A DNA stretch of 64,000 bases from Leptolyngbya sp. CCY15150 (GCF_016888135.1 NZ_JACSWB010000278.1:124001-188000); one strand, 5' to 3'; numbered from the stretch's first letter, positions 9,104-18,141 are shown. Notes: generated by a model not told the origin, from the letters alone. A program made the numbers and translations.

Positions 9104-9853
9104 TTAACCTACAGCTAGCTCGCGATCGCTGCTGTGGTGAGGACAGCGGGCGGTGCTGCCGGGGCGGTCTTGGCGAGTCAGCAGGTCAAAGGTGTGGTCA
9201 CCAATGGCGGCTTTCACCTCGTCTTCTAGCTCATGCATCACGTCGCGGTTGAGGGTAAAGGCATCATTGGCTTCAGCGACGATGCGTTCAATGGTCTCGT
9301 CGTCTAAGGGGAGGGAATCCAGGGCTTGGCGATATTGTTCCTTAATGTTTCGCTTTGCTGCTGGTGTGGCTAGGGCAGGAAACTCGTACATATCCGTACC
9401 TATGCCGCTGGGAAGATCGAGCGCCGAGCGAATAATATTTTTCAGACTTTGTCCGCCCGATAGATCGCCCATGTAGCGGGTATAGGAATGGGCAATGAGC
9501 AGCACTGGATCGGTTTCAGCGATAGTTTTGATGCGATCGCAATAGATCACACCCGCTGGCGTTGCCGTAATTTGATCGCGCCAGGTGTCACCGTAGTAAT
9601 AGGCGAGATCCTTGGCCAGCTGATCGGCGCGGTTCAGGTCGGGAAAATACATGGCCCCGACGATGGGATGGTCGATGTAATGCTGAAAGGCGGTTTCTAG
9701 GGTGCTATAGACGAAATAAAGATCGGCAAATAGCTTGCGCAAGGGTTCCCGTTCGACAATGCCTTTCAAAAAGCATTTCATAAAAGCCGTATTTTCAGCA
9801 GCGGTATGAGACTGCTGAGTGCCTTCCCGGAGGCGAGCAGATAACTGAGTCAT
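9104..9853 (-). CDS. ho2: Heme oxygenase (HO-2-like by context)
   Basis: Opens heme to biliverdin, CO and Fe2+ with ferredoxin electrons, feeding phycobilin synthesis (249 aa). The start is the ATG at 9853, preceded by GGAG six bases upstream; the frame continues to a TTG five codons earlier that overlaps this ribosome site. The proximal heme ligand region GTQQSHTAAENTAFMK and the distal helix YTRYMGDLSGGQSLK are intact. It lies 26 bases after acsF. Assignment as HO-2, the low-oxygen isoform, rests on the gene neighbourhood, not on residues. Confidence 0.93.
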   Translation of the reverse strand: MTQLSARLREGTQQSHTAAENTAFMKCFLKGIVEREPLRKLFADLYFVYSTLETAFQHYIDHPIVGAMYFPDLNRADQLAKDLAYYYGDTWRDQITATPAGVIYCDRIKTIAETDPVLLIAHSYTRYMGDLSGGQSLKNIIRSALDLPSGIGTDMYEFPALATPAAKRNIKEQYRQALDSLPLDDETIERIVAEANDAFTLNRDVMHELEDEVKAAIGDHTFDLLTRQDRPGSTARCPHHSSDRELAVG

Positions 9854-9878
9854 GATGTACTCCAACTACTTTTGAATA

Positions 9879-10955
9879 TTAATGAACCGTTGCTCTCGAT
9901 GGTTCTGTGTTGATCGATGGCAGCAGGTAAAGAAAGATCATGTGCCAAAGAATGACGCTGATCCAGGGCAGTTTTTGGGCGAATTTGAGGATGCCAGGAC
10001 GCTTAGCGCTGGCAATCTCTGCAAGGTGTTGATTGGCGATCGCGCAGGCCTGCAGTCGGGGAAAAAACTGGGGATGATCGGTGTCTAGAATGCTAGGAAA
10101 AGCGCGCCGAGCGGTTTCATTGGTGTTGCGAATCACGTCTTTGTTGTATTGATCAGCATCGAGACCAATGGATTCGTAGAACGATGCGCGTTCTAGTACC
10201 GTGAGGGTATGGGTGACAAAGACGGTGAGCAGGAAGAAGCGGGCCCAGAGACGGCCTGTCCAGGTCTTCCAGAGCTTAGGCTGCGATCGCAGCAAAACTT
10301 TGAAGAAGTCACCGTGACGATTTTCATCCTGACACCAGCTTTCAAAATATTTGAATAGAGGATAGATACGATGCTCAGGATGTTGTTCAAGATGGCGGAA
10401 CACCAGAATATAGCGCCAGTAGCCAATTTTTTCAGACAGGTAAACGGTGTAGATGACCCATTCTGGTGGGAAGAATGTATAGGTACGGTTTTTGGTGAGA
10501 TAGCCGAGGTCGAGCGATAGCCCGAAGTCGGCCATGGCCTTATTCAAAAAGCCAGCGTGGCGCGCTTCATCCCTCGCTAGAAGCTCAAAGGCTTCCGATA
10601 AGACTGGGCTGCGTCCCTTGAGCTTGCGAGAGAGTTCTTTGAACAGCAAGAAACCCGAAAACTCTGAGGTGCAAGAGCGTTCGAGAAAATCGATAAAGGC
10701 CCGACGAGTTTCGCCATCAATGCTATCCCAGCATTGGTTGAATTCCTCGTTGCGCACAAAGTGATAGCGGTTGTAGTCGGCCCGCAGCTCCGCCAAAACC
10801 GACTCCATCTCATCTTCATGCCCAGACAAGTCCATCTGAGCAACGGCGTCAAAATTGGTGGTATAAAATCGCGGTGTTAGGAGAGTTTCTTGAACTGGGG
10901 CTTTGATGCCTGGACGGGCGATCGCTGCTTCAGGGGAGGGAGTAGAACTGACCAT
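9879..10955 (-). CDS. acsF: Mg-protoporphyrin IX monomethyl ester cyclase, di-iron (AcsF/ChlA-II type)
   Basis: Forms the isocyclic ring of chlorophyll from Mg-protoporphyrin monomethyl ester in an oxidative reaction; 358 aa, the usual length. The two di-iron EXXH-type motifs are visible as LLARDEARHAGF and CQDENRHGDFF, with the family segments FNQCWDSIDGETRRAFIDFL and FTSEF-like CTSEFSGFLLFKEL. It begins the minus-strand series acsF-ho-hemN and diverges from the ChlR-like regulator, 295 bases away, as in the micro-oxic ChlA-II clusters of other cyanobacteria. A second, aerobic AcsF is expected elsewhere in the genome. Confidence 0.94.
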   Translation of the reverse strand: MVSSTPSPEAAIARPGIKAPVQETLLTPRFYTTNFDAVAQMDLSGHEDEMESVLAELRADYNRYHFVRNEEFNQCWDSIDGETRRAFIDFLERSCTSEFSGFLLFKELSRKLKGRSPVLSEAFELLARDEARHAGFLNKAMADFGLSLDLGYLTKNRTYTFFPPEWVIYTVYLSEKIGYWRYILVFRHLEQHPEHRIYPLFKYFESWCQDENRHGDFFKVLLRSQPKLWKTWTGRLWARFFLLTVFVTHTLTVLERASFYESIGLDADQYNKDVIRNTNETARRAFPSILDTDHPQFFPRLQACAIANQHLAEIASAKRPGILKFAQKLPWISVILWHMIFLYLLPSINTEPSRATVH

Positions 10956-11250
10956 AACTTGCTTGAACCGTGTTTGTTCTTATCGGTGTTGAGCAACATC
11001 TTTCCCTGAAGTGGCGATCGCTCACAAGGCAGTTACCGCAGCTACCTCTTAGTAACCGCGAGTAAAGCATTGGTGTCCTGTCTGCGTCTGAGGTCTGTTT
11101 TAAGAAATATATAGTTTTGTATGAGTTGTTAAAAAAGCCTGGGCAAAGCTTCTAGAATTCCAGAATTGGGTCAATCAGCTTGCTGTGCCCCTGGTCTATG
11201 GCTGAATCGGTTGGGTGGTATTTGGTTGGGTGGTAATTCAGTTGGATGGT
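10956..11250. promoter_or_regulatory. Divergent promoter region, acsF cluster versus ChlR-like gene
   Basis: This gap must hold the promoters of both strands. Its centre (about 11095-11140) is strikingly AT-rich compared with the surroundings and contains a run TATATA (minus-strand -10 candidate) and two imperfect direct repeats GTTTTGTAT and GAGTTGTTA next to each other, plus TTTTAA/TTAAAA arms at 11098-11103 and 11129-11134. A ChlR binding site would be expected here; I cannot identify it firmly. Confidence 0.45.
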
Positions 11251-11616
11251 ATGGCGAACGATAACCCTTGCATTGATGCCCAGTGTCCCATCCAGTTTGT
11301 AGTGGATTTGCTGGGCAACAAGTGGTCAATTCTGGTGCTGCGAGAGTTGTTTGGGGGCGATCGCCGTACCCATGAGCTTCTAGCCGCCTTGCCCGGTGTC
11401 AGCACGAAGACGTTGACCCAGCGTCTGCGGGAGTTGGAGGCCCATGGGCTGGTGGAGCGACGCATCTATGCTGAGGTGCCGCCTCGGGTGGAATATTCCC
11501 TGACGTCGAAGGGGCAACAACTGCAGCCGGTGATGGCGGCGCTGCATCAGGTGGGAGCACAATGGCTGGCCCAGGATCCCTGTCTATGTGTGCTGAATAC
11601 ACCGCCGTGGCTCTAG
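11251..11616 (+). CDS. chlR: ChlR-like HxlR/MarR-type regulator with four Cys for an Fe-S cluster
   Basis: A winged-helix regulator (121 aa) of the HxlR class, with GNKWSILVLRELFGG and GVSTKTLTQRLRELEAHGLVE as the DNA-binding core. Two cysteines flank the start of the domain (NPCIDAQCPIQ) and two lie at the end (DPCLCVLN). In Synechococcus PCC 7002 ChlR an oxygen-sensitive [4Fe-4S] cluster on such cysteines activates chlAII, ho2 and hemN under low oxygen. The start is the ATG at 11251; an in-frame GTG at 11215 is less likely. It is divergent from exactly that gene set here, which makes the assignment strong. Confidence 0.85.
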   Translation: MANDNPCIDAQCPIQFVVDLLGNKWSILVLRELFGGDRRTHELLAALPGVSTKTLTQRLRELEAHGLVERRIYAEVPPRVEYSLTSKGQQLQPVMAALHQVGAQWLAQDPCLCVLNTPPWL

Positions 11617-11783
11617 GGCTATGATGGGGAACGATGCGATGGTTCCTGACGAGGACAGGGGATCGACTCGGGGGTGCTGCAACACCTCGATGATGCCCTC
11701 CATGTCCTCCCTCGGGAGAACGTGAAAAACGTGGAACTCGCTATCCAGTTTGCTCTTGCATGACCCTTGAGGAAAGGTAGCCC

Positions 11784-13130
11784 ATGGATACATTAACTGC
11801 ACTGCGATCGGGTCAACTAGCTGGGGCAACGCGGATTAATATATCTGCTGGTCTGACGGAATTTCCCCTAGAGCTATTGCAACTGAAAGATTCCCTAGAG
11901 GTTCTTGACCTGTCGAATAATCAACTGCGATCGCTCCCCGATGAGCTCAGTCAGTTTACCCGTCTCAAGGCATTATTTTGCTTTAAGAACAACTTTGAGA
12001 CGGTGCCGGAAGTCGTCGCCCGCTGTCCGTCTCTAATGATCTTGGGCTTCAAGTCCAACCAAATTCATACCCTACCAGCGGCGGTGCTATCTCCCCGGCT
12101 GCGCTGGTTGATTCTCACCGACAATCACATCACCCAGGTGCCTGCAGAGATCGGTCAATGTCAGCACCTGCAGAAACTGATGCTGGCGGGCAACCAACTG
12201 CGATCGCTCCCTCCAGAACTGGCCCATTGTCACAACCTAGAGCTGATCCGCTTGGCGGCCAATCAACTCGATGCCCTGCCCGACTGGCTGCTGCATTTGC
12301 CGAAACTGTCCTGGCTAGCCTATGCAGGCAATCCCTTCTGTGCGTCTGGGGCAAGGGAAGAGCGATCGCTGCCCGCCATTGACTGGGCTGATCTCACTGT
12401 CGGCGAGGTGCTGGGGCAGGGGGCCTCGGGCGTCATCTCCCAAGCAACCTGGCATTGCGATCCACCCCAGAGGGTGGCGGTGAAAGTCTTTAAGGGCGAG
12501 ATCACCAGCGATGGCTTTCCGGCGGATGAAATGCAGGCCTGCATCGCAGCAGGCAATCATCCCCATTTGGTGAAGCTGCTGGGGCGGTTGGTGAACCATC
12601 CCGAGCAGAAAAATGGACTGGTCTTTGACCTGATTCCCCCTGGCTATGGCGTGCTGGCGGGGCCGCCCAATCTGGATACCTGCACCCGCGATACCTATCC
12701 TGCGGAGCAAACATTTTCCCTACCAGCGATTCTGGCGACGGTGCAGGGAGTTGCTTCGGCGGCGGCGCGGCTCCATGCTAGGGGCATTCTCCATGGCGAT
12801 CTCTATCCCCACAACACCTTAGTGAATGAGCAGGGAGAGAGTTTGCTGAGCGATTTTGGCGCGGCCTCCTTTTATGATCCGACAGATGCAGTTTTTGGCG
12901 ATGCTCTAGAACATCTGGAGGTGCGAGCCTTTGGCTGTTTGTTGGAGGATTTGTTAACCCGATGCACCCTTGATGCTTTATCTTCCTACGAAGATTGCAT
13001 TGACGATCTGCATCACCTACAGCAGGCTTGCGTTAATCCCAAGCCCGCCTACCGTCCATCTTTTGAGGATATTGAACAAACCCTCGCTCATCTGGCCGCG
13101 TCTCAAGAGCTAAATCGAATCTTGAGATAA
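11784..13130 (+). CDS. Leucine-rich-repeat/protein kinase fusion
   Basis: 448 aa. Residues about 15-185 hold leucine-rich repeats of the LxxLxLxxNQLxxLP type (for example [30 protein letters not shown]). Residues about 200-445 form a protein kinase fold: glycine loop LGQGASG at 210-216, ATP-binding Lys234 in VAVKVF, catalytic loop HGDLYPHN with Asp339 and Asn344, and DFG at 357-359. The arginine of the usual HRD is replaced by Gly, so activation-loop phosphorylation is probably not needed. No membrane segment is seen, so it is probably cytoplasmic. Target unknown. Its 3' end overlaps the convergent ArsA gene by 28 bases. Confidence 0.88.
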   Translation: MDTLTALRSGQLAGATRINISAGLTEFPLELLQLKDSLEVLDLSNNQLRSLPDELSQFTRLKALFCFKNNFETVPEVVARCPSLMILGFKSNQIHTLPAAVLSPRLRWLILTDNHITQVPAEIGQCQHLQKLMLAGNQLRSLPPELAHCHNLELIRLAANQLDALPDWLLHLPKLSWLAYAGNPFCASGAREERSLPAIDWADLTVGEVLGQGASGVISQATWHCDPPQRVAVKVFKGEITSDGFPADEMQACIAAGNHPHLVKLLGRLVNHPEQKNGLVFDLIPPGYGVLAGPPNLDTCTRDTYPAEQTFSLPAILATVQGVASAAARLHARGILHGDLYPHNTLVNEQGESLLSDFGAASFYDPTDAVFGDALEHLEVRAFGCLLEDLLTRCTLDALSSYEDCIDDLHHLQQACVNPKPAYRPSFEDIEQTLAHLAASQELNRILR

Positions 13131-14278
13131 TCATCTTCCATCTTAGCTCCGGAGGGCTTCAGGGCAGCTAGGGCTTGAGGTAGTACCAGATTACGGCGAT
13201 GGTTGCCGATGCGAATATTCAGCTCGTCGCCGGTTTTGCTCAGGTCTACCTTATCTTTGGGAATGCCGGGCAAATACACTTCAAGGCTGTATTGATTCTC
13301 CTCTTGCACCACCCGAAGCGTAGTTTCTTTGTAATAGACCTGGGTGGGATCTTCGGAGCCGTAGATCGTTTCTTTGAGGCGATCGAGGGCTTCTAGACCA
13401 CACATTTCTTCGGAATAGAGCGGTACTTCCTTGACTGGCAGGGGATGGAAGTTGTCGTGAATCTCGCGGCGATACTGCTCTTGATTCTCTTTCCACCGTT
13501 TGAAAAAGGGATCGGTGACTTCATCGGGAATGATCCGATTGGCCACCACCATATCGGTGGCCACGTTATAGAGACTTAGGTAAGCATGGGCGCGCAGAGA
13601 TTCCTTGATCACCATTTTTTCGGGATTGGTCACCAAGCGTACCGAGGTTTTGGTATTGTCGGTCAGCACCTTTTCCAGCGCTTCAATCTGTTCATAAAAT
13701 TCGTAGGGTGCGTCCATCACCTCTTGGTTGGGTAGGGAGAAGCCAGCGATGGGGCGAAAGAACGGCTCCACCAAGGGACGCAGGGCCACGGAGACGGCCT
13801 GGAGCGGTTTATAGAAGCGACGCATATACCAACCGGCGACTTCCGGTAGGCTCAGGAGCCGTAGGGCAGTGCCGGTGGGGGCTGAGTCGATAATCAACAC
13901 ATCAAACTCGCCTTCGTCATAGTGGCGCTTCATGCGCACTAGGCTAAAAATTTCATCCATGCCGGGTAAGATCGCCAACTCCTCGGCTTCAACCCCTTCT
14001 AGCCCTCGTGCCTGTAGGACTTGGGTAATATAGCGCTTCACAGCTCCCCAGTTGCCTTCTAGCTCCATCAACGCATCCAGTTCCGCTCCCCAAAGATTGG
14101 GACGCACCAGGGTGGGATCGTGGGATAGCTCTAGGTCAAAGCTGTCGGCTAGGGAATGGGCGGGATCGGTGCTCAAGACTAGGGTTTTGTACCCGAGTTC
14201 TGCACAGCGGAGGCCGGTGGCAGCCGCAACCGAGGTTTTGCCAACGCCGCCCTTACCGGTCATCAAAATTACGCGCAT
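13103..14278 (-). CDS. ArsA/Get3-family ATPase with C-terminal small-heat-shock-like domain
   Basis: 391 aa. The deviant Walker A is GKGGVGKT (residues 9-16), with STDPAHSL (switch I) and the family signature [14 protein letters not shown]. The last about 75 residues, including [20 protein letters not shown] and [15 protein letters not shown], look like the HSP20/alpha-crystallin fold found at the end of many phototroph ArsA homologues. Metal-binding cysteines of arsenite pumps are not evident, so a Get3-like role in membrane-protein targeting or general chaperoning is more likely than arsenic export; this is inference. No arsenic resistance genes are nearby. Confidence 0.9.
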   Translation of the reverse strand: MRVILMTGKGGVGKTSVAAATGLRCAELGYKTLVLSTDPAHSLADSFDLELSHDPTLVRPNLWGAELDALMELEGNWGAVKRYITQVLQARGLEGVEAEELAILPGMDEIFSLVRMKRHYDEGEFDVLIIDSAPTGTALRLLSLPEVAGWYMRRFYKPLQAVSVALRPLVEPFFRPIAGFSLPNQEVMDAPYEFYEQIEALEKVLTDNTKTSVRLVTNPEKMVIKESLRAHAYLSLYNVATDMVVANRIIPDEVTDPFFKRWKENQEQYRREIHDNFHPLPVKEVPLYSEEMCGLEALDRLKETIYGSEDPTQVYYKETTLRVVQEENQYSLEVYLPGIPKDKVDLSKTGDELNIRIGNHRRNLVLPQALAALKPSGAKMEDDYLKIRFSS

Positions 14279-14337
14279 GGAGTTCCGAACCTTTCCTGAG
14301 GATGAGAAACGTTTACATTTGTTGACGTAGTTCTACT

Positions 14338-14754
14338 CTATCGTTTTTTCTGAGCGATCGCCCAAGGCAGGTGCTGGGCCAAGACATCCAGCCGCGAGCA
14401 GTGCCAGTAGTCGATGTGGGCAGAAATCTTGCCGTCGGCATTGAGATGGAGTTCGCTCCAACCGTTGATGTGAATGCGGGGTTGCCAGGGTAGCGGGGTT
14501 GTCCAGCTCAGCGTCCAGTCGGTACGAATGCGATCGCCCTCTTGATTGATCTGATGCAGATCGAGCTGGGGCTCCCGAAACCAGGTTTGGATGAAGCCAA
14601 TCATCTGCCGATAGCGATCGCACCCGCGAAATTCGTTCATCGGGTCTTTGAACCGCACATCGTCGGCGTAGATCGAGTAGGTTTGGTCGTGGGGAAAGCG
14701 ACGGTAGTCGTCCCGCAACAGGTCTAAGATATCGGTGGATGGCGGTGAGGTCAT
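14338..14754 (-). CDS. DUF2358 family protein (SnoaL-like fold)
   Basis: 138 aa, conserved in cyanobacteria and plastids, function unknown. The family pattern is visible: ILDLLRDDYRRFPHDQTY, then YADDVRFKDPMNEFRG, then WTLSWTTPLPWQPRI and a C-terminal YWHCSRLDVLAQH. The fold is likely a cone-shaped NTF2/SnoaL barrel. Its ATG overlaps the trpS stop as ATGA, so it is translationally coupled to trpS. Confidence 0.85.
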   Translation of the reverse strand: MTSPPSTDILDLLRDDYRRFPHDQTYSIYADDVRFKDPMNEFRGCDRYRQMIGFIQTWFREPQLDLHQINQEGDRIRTDWTLSWTTPLPWQPRIHINGWSELHLNADGKISAHIDYWHCSRLDVLAQHLPWAIAQKKR

Positions 14755-15773
14755 GATCCCAATGGAGGAGATGGAGCGTAGCCCATAGCATCGCGCACGC
14801 GGTTGAGGGTGATATGGGCGATGGCGCTGGCCTGGTCTCGCCCTTGGGCTAAAACGGAGTCGAGGTAGCTGGGGTCGTCCATGATCTCAGCATAGCGATC
14901 TTGGATGGGTTTTAGGGCAGCGATCGCTGTCTCGGTCAACAGGGGTTTGAACTGCCCCCAGCCCATGTCGCGACATTCGGCGGCCACAGCTTCCTTGGTT
15001 TGCCCGGAGAGCAGCATATAGAGCGTTAGCAGGTTGTGGCACTCGGGGCGATCGGGGTTGTCAAACTCTAGACCGCGCACCGGATCGGTTTTGCACTTTT
15101 TCACCTTTTTCTGGATCTCCTCGGGGGAGTCCAGCAGGTTAATGCGACTGAGGTCGGAAGGGTCGGACTTCGACATCTTGCGGGTGCCATCGGTGAGGCT
15201 CATCACCCTTGCGCCTTCCTTGCGGATCAGCGGCTCGGGAATTTTCAGCACCGGCGCTTCCTCGTTGCCAAATTGGTAGTTCATGCGGGCGGCGATGTCG
15301 CGGGTGAGTTCTAAATGCTGCTTTTGGTCTTCGCCCACGGGCACCTTGTCGGCATCGTAGAGCAAAATATCCGCCGCCATCAGGACGGGATACATCAGCA
15401 AACCTGCGCCCACATTCTCGCCTTGGCGAATGGCTTTTTCCTTAAACTGCACCATGTCATCCAGCCAGGTGAGGGGAGTGATGCAGCTCAGCAGCCAGGC
15501 TAGCTCACTATGGGCCGGCACGTGGGATTGGACGAAAATGCTGGAGGTTTCTAGATCAATGCCACAGGCGAGGTAGAGGGCAGCAATGGTGCGGGTGTCT
15601 TGAGCCAGGGTTTTGGGGTCGTGGGGGGCAGTAATCGCGTGTAGATCCACCACGCAGAAAAAGTTCTCGAAGCTATGCTGCTGCTCAACCCAGTTACGAA
15701 TTGCGCCCAGGTAGTTCCCCAAGTGGGGATTGCCGGTGGGCTGGATGCCTGATAGTACGCGCTGTTTACCCAT
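14751..15773 (-). CDS. trpS: Tryptophanyl-tRNA synthetase
   Basis: Charges tRNA-Trp (class Ic synthetase, 340 aa). The frame is open 51 codons upstream, but only the ATG at 15773 gives the family N-terminus GKQRVLSGIQPTGNPHLGNY, containing the HIGH-equivalent. The second signature KMSKS is intact (GTRKMSKSDPSD). The dimer and tryptophan-pocket segments (LLMYPVLMAADILLYDAD, VPVGEDQKQHLELTRDIA) are conserved. The stop overlaps the downstream DUF2358 start. Confidence 0.97.
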   Translation of the reverse strand: MGKQRVLSGIQPTGNPHLGNYLGAIRNWVEQQHSFENFFCVVDLHAITAPHDPKTLAQDTRTIAALYLACGIDLETSSIFVQSHVPAHSELAWLLSCITPLTWLDDMVQFKEKAIRQGENVGAGLLMYPVLMAADILLYDADKVPVGEDQKQHLELTRDIAARMNYQFGNEEAPVLKIPEPLIRKEGARVMSLTDGTRKMSKSDPSDLSRINLLDSPEEIQKKVKKCKTDPVRGLEFDNPDRPECHNLLTLYMLLSGQTKEAVAAECRDMGWGQFKPLLTETAIAALKPIQDRYAEIMDDPSYLDSVLAQGRDQASAIAHITLNRVRDAMGYAPSPPLGS

Positions 15774-15892
15774 GGTGCCTGTGTTATCGATCGCCTGCTC
15801 AACGTCCCTGTCTTGGAACTGCCTATCCTCTAGCGCGGGGACGCGGATCGGTGAAGAAGAAGGAATCCAAGGGGCGTTGCATTTCTTAATTA

Positions 15893-16264
15893 TTATGACG
15901 CAGACTGTTCCCCCTGCTCGTCGCAATTCAAATCTGCAGGCTGCAAATCTCCAGGCTCAGGCTGCCAGCGGTAGCGGCGGAGATTGATGATTCCCGCTTT
16001 GCTAAATTCAATGCCTTCCTGCTCCAAGAGCGATCGCTGCCGTTGGTCACTGCCTTGGCGAAAGGGCGATTCCGACACCGCGCCCTTAGCGTTGATCACT
16101 CGATGCCATGGAATATCAGAGGCGATCGCCACCCGATAGAGCGCATAGCCCACCAGCCTTGCCTGGCGGGGGTAGTTGGCGAGTTCGGCGACTTGTCCGT
16201 AGGTGGCCACCTGTCCGGGTGGAATTTGGCGAACAATGGCGTAGATGCGATCGTAGGCGTTCAT
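15893..16264 (-). CDS. Alkyltransferase-like protein (ATL; MGMT homologue lacking the Cys)
   Basis: 123 aa, homologous to the C-terminal domain of O6-alkylguanine-DNA alkyltransferase. The active-site PCHR is replaced by PWHRV with Trp53, the hallmark of ATL proteins (S. pombe Atl1, Thermus TTHA1564, E. coli YbaZ), which bind O6-alkylguanine, flip it and hand it to nucleotide excision repair without transferring the alkyl group. The recognition helix YGQVAELANYPRQARLVGYAL and the Arg finger are present, as is the ATL-type tail YRWQPEPG. It lies between the cyclase gene and trpS on the same strand. Confidence 0.9.
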   Translation of the reverse strand: MNAYDRIYAIVRQIPPGQVATYGQVAELANYPRQARLVGYALYRVAIASDIPWHRVINAKGAVSESPFRQGSDQRQRSLLEQEGIEFSKAGIINLRRYRWQPEPGDLQPADLNCDEQGEQSAS

Positions 16265-16312
16265 GGTGGGCGGTGAAGGGCAGTCTCACTATCGTTCTCA
16301 CCATCGTAACGT

Positions 16313-17866
16313 TTAGCTATCGTGCTGCTGGAGCAGACTAAACAGAGGAGTAGGCTGTGATTTACCCTTTAGGGTCACATCCCCTAGGGATTTGCAATGA
16401 TAGCTGTCTTTAAGGGCATGGTAGATGTGCCGCCCGATGAGGATTTGACCAGATTGGGCCTGGCTGGTGAGCCGAGAAGCCGTGTTGACTGCATCGCCGA
16501 GGATGTTAAATTCTCGACGGCCCCGAGGTTCGCCAATTTCAGCGGCAAAGACGGGGCCGTGGGCGATACCAATGTGCAGATCAAGATCAACGGGCTGTCC
16601 CTGCACCATGGGTCTAGTGAGGCTGGGAATAATCTGGTCGCGAATGGTTAGGGCCGTGTCGGCGGCGTGAACCATGTCCTGGGTGCGGGAATTGAGCACC
16701 CCAAAGTAGATGAGGATATCAGACCCCACAAGGTGATAGGTGACTTTCTGAAGAATGCCCCCCCGCGATCGCACCGCTGCATCAATCATGGAAAACACGG
16801 TAGAAAAGGTCGTGCTGATGGCGGCCACCTCCTCTGGAGAGGCGGCATCCACAGCTTCCGGCAAGCCGCCTAGGTTGACGAACATCACCACAGCGTCGGC
16901 AAATCTGGGCGCAATTCGGCGCTGAGCGGCGCTTTCTACCAGCAGATGTAGGATAGGCGTGGGGATATAGCTAGAAAGACGATCGACCCGATCCAGAATG
17001 TCTCGAATTTCCGCGAGGATGCCTTCAGGGCTGCGATCGAACAAGATCGAACTCGATAATCGTCGCCGATTGAGGGAGATTTCATAGTCGCCTAGCTCGG
17101 TTTGGCTGAGGTCGTCGCGCACGAGGCTATAGCCATGGTGATGGGGAGGATCGATGTGAAACGCATCTTCTAGGCGGGCGATCGCTTCCTTGGTCAAACA
17201 TACACGCCCCACCTGACCAGCACTCTCGGCCTGCTTAGCCTGCTGCACCGTGTTGCCCAGCAGCACATGGGCGACCCGCATCGGCGTGCCAATATCAGCG
17301 GTAAGGAATTGACCGGTGTGGATGCCCACCCGCATTCCCAAGGAAAAACATCCTTGGTCGGTTTGAATATGCTTAAAGTGATCCATCGCCCGCTGCATGC
17401 GCAGACCCGCCCGCACCGCCTGCTGCGTGTCTACTTGGTGGCGATCGCTTAAAAACTGCACCAGCATGGCATCGCCGGTAAATTCTAAGACCTCCCCCCC
17501 GGACTTGCTGACCAGTTCCAGCATTTCAGAAAAATATTGATTGAGTACCTGCAGGAGGGTCACGGCACCCTGCCGCCCCTGGGCTACATTGGCTTCCATG
17601 AGGGTGGTGAAGCCTGCCAAGTCGGTAAACAAGAGGGTTCCCTGGTGCCAGCTATGGCGGATGATACCCGGCTGGGGCAGCAGTTCAGATACTTGGCGGG
17701 GGGTGTAGTCATGCAAAATATGCTGCAGGGTACGCAGATGCTCAAACACCCGCATGAGGTTGCTGGGGGATGGATCAATCCACACCGAGGCATATAGATC
17801 TGCAGGCAAGAGCGCCCGCAAGCGAAATTCGATCTGGGTCAGTGAGAGCGCTGAGTCTGAGATCAT
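16313..17866 (-). CDS. Tandem class III nucleotidyl cyclase (two catalytic domains in one chain)
   Basis: 517 aa with two cyclase homology domains. The first (about 75-235) carries both metal aspartates, Asp82 in LFTDLAGFT and Asp132 in EFTGDAMLVQF, but its transition-state segment is degenerate (LLGNTVQQAKQ). The second (about 310-510) has lost the first metal aspartate (VMFVNLGGL) and has VGSDILIYFG, yet keeps ILGDAVNTASRL with the Asn and Arg that act on the substrate. That is the division of labour of animal C1/C2 cyclases: one composite active site. No transmembrane or sensor domain is seen. Substrate (ATP or GTP) is uncertain; cAMP is more likely. Confidence 0.88.
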   Translation of the reverse strand: MISDSALSLTQIEFRLRALLPADLYASVWIDPSPSNLMRVFEHLRTLQHILHDYTPRQVSELLPQPGIIRHSWHQGTLLFTDLAGFTTLMEANVAQGRQGAVTLLQVLNQYFSEMLELVSKSGGEVLEFTGDAMLVQFLSDRHQVDTQQAVRAGLRMQRAMDHFKHIQTDQGCFSLGMRVGIHTGQFLTADIGTPMRVAHVLLGNTVQQAKQAESAGQVGRVCLTKEAIARLEDAFHIDPPHHHGYSLVRDDLSQTELGDYEISLNRRRLSSSILFDRSPEGILAEIRDILDRVDRLSSYIPTPILHLLVESAAQRRIAPRFADAVVMFVNLGGLPEAVDAASPEEVAAISTTFSTVFSMIDAAVRSRGGILQKVTYHLVGSDILIYFGVLNSRTQDMVHAADTALTIRDQIIPSLTRPMVQGQPVDLDLHIGIAHGPVFAAEIGEPRGRREFNILGDAVNTASRLTSQAQSGQILIGRHIYHALKDSYHCKSLGDVTLKGKSQPTPLFSLLQQHDS

Positions 17867-18059
17867 CGAGCGTTAAATCCAAGAAGTCGAGCAGAATGCC
17901 TAGATGGTAGTGAAGATGCCCCAAAGTCTCCCTAGATCCTAATTTCTGGGTCAGCCATGAAGGTTCAGGATCATTTTTGCTGACCACTGACGGGGTAGCT
18001 ATGTTATTATGTTGACCGCTAGTCAATTCTAACTGGTTGAGAGTAGGCTAGAAACATAG

Positions 18060-18141
18060 GCGGATGTGGTGGAATTGGTAGACACGCACGCTTGAGGGGC
18101 GTGTGGCGAATGCCTTGCGAGTTCGATTCTCGCCATCCGCA
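18060..18141 (+). tRNA. tRNA-Leu, anticodon GAG
   Basis: An 82-base class II tRNA. The acceptor stem GCGGATG pairs with CATCCGC, D-arm GTG/CAC, anticodon stem CACGC/GCGTG with loop TTGAGGG (anticodon GAG, reading CUC and CUU), a long variable arm TGGCGAATGCC and T-arm GCGAG-TTCGATT-CTCGC. The discriminator is A. The CCA end is not encoded; ATT follows. Confidence 0.97.

Noticed and set aside
13103-14278. Arsenical pump ATPase (ars operon)
   Set aside because: No arsB, arsC or arsR nearby and no obvious arsenite-binding cysteine set; the HSP20-like C-terminus fits the Get3-like phototroph group.
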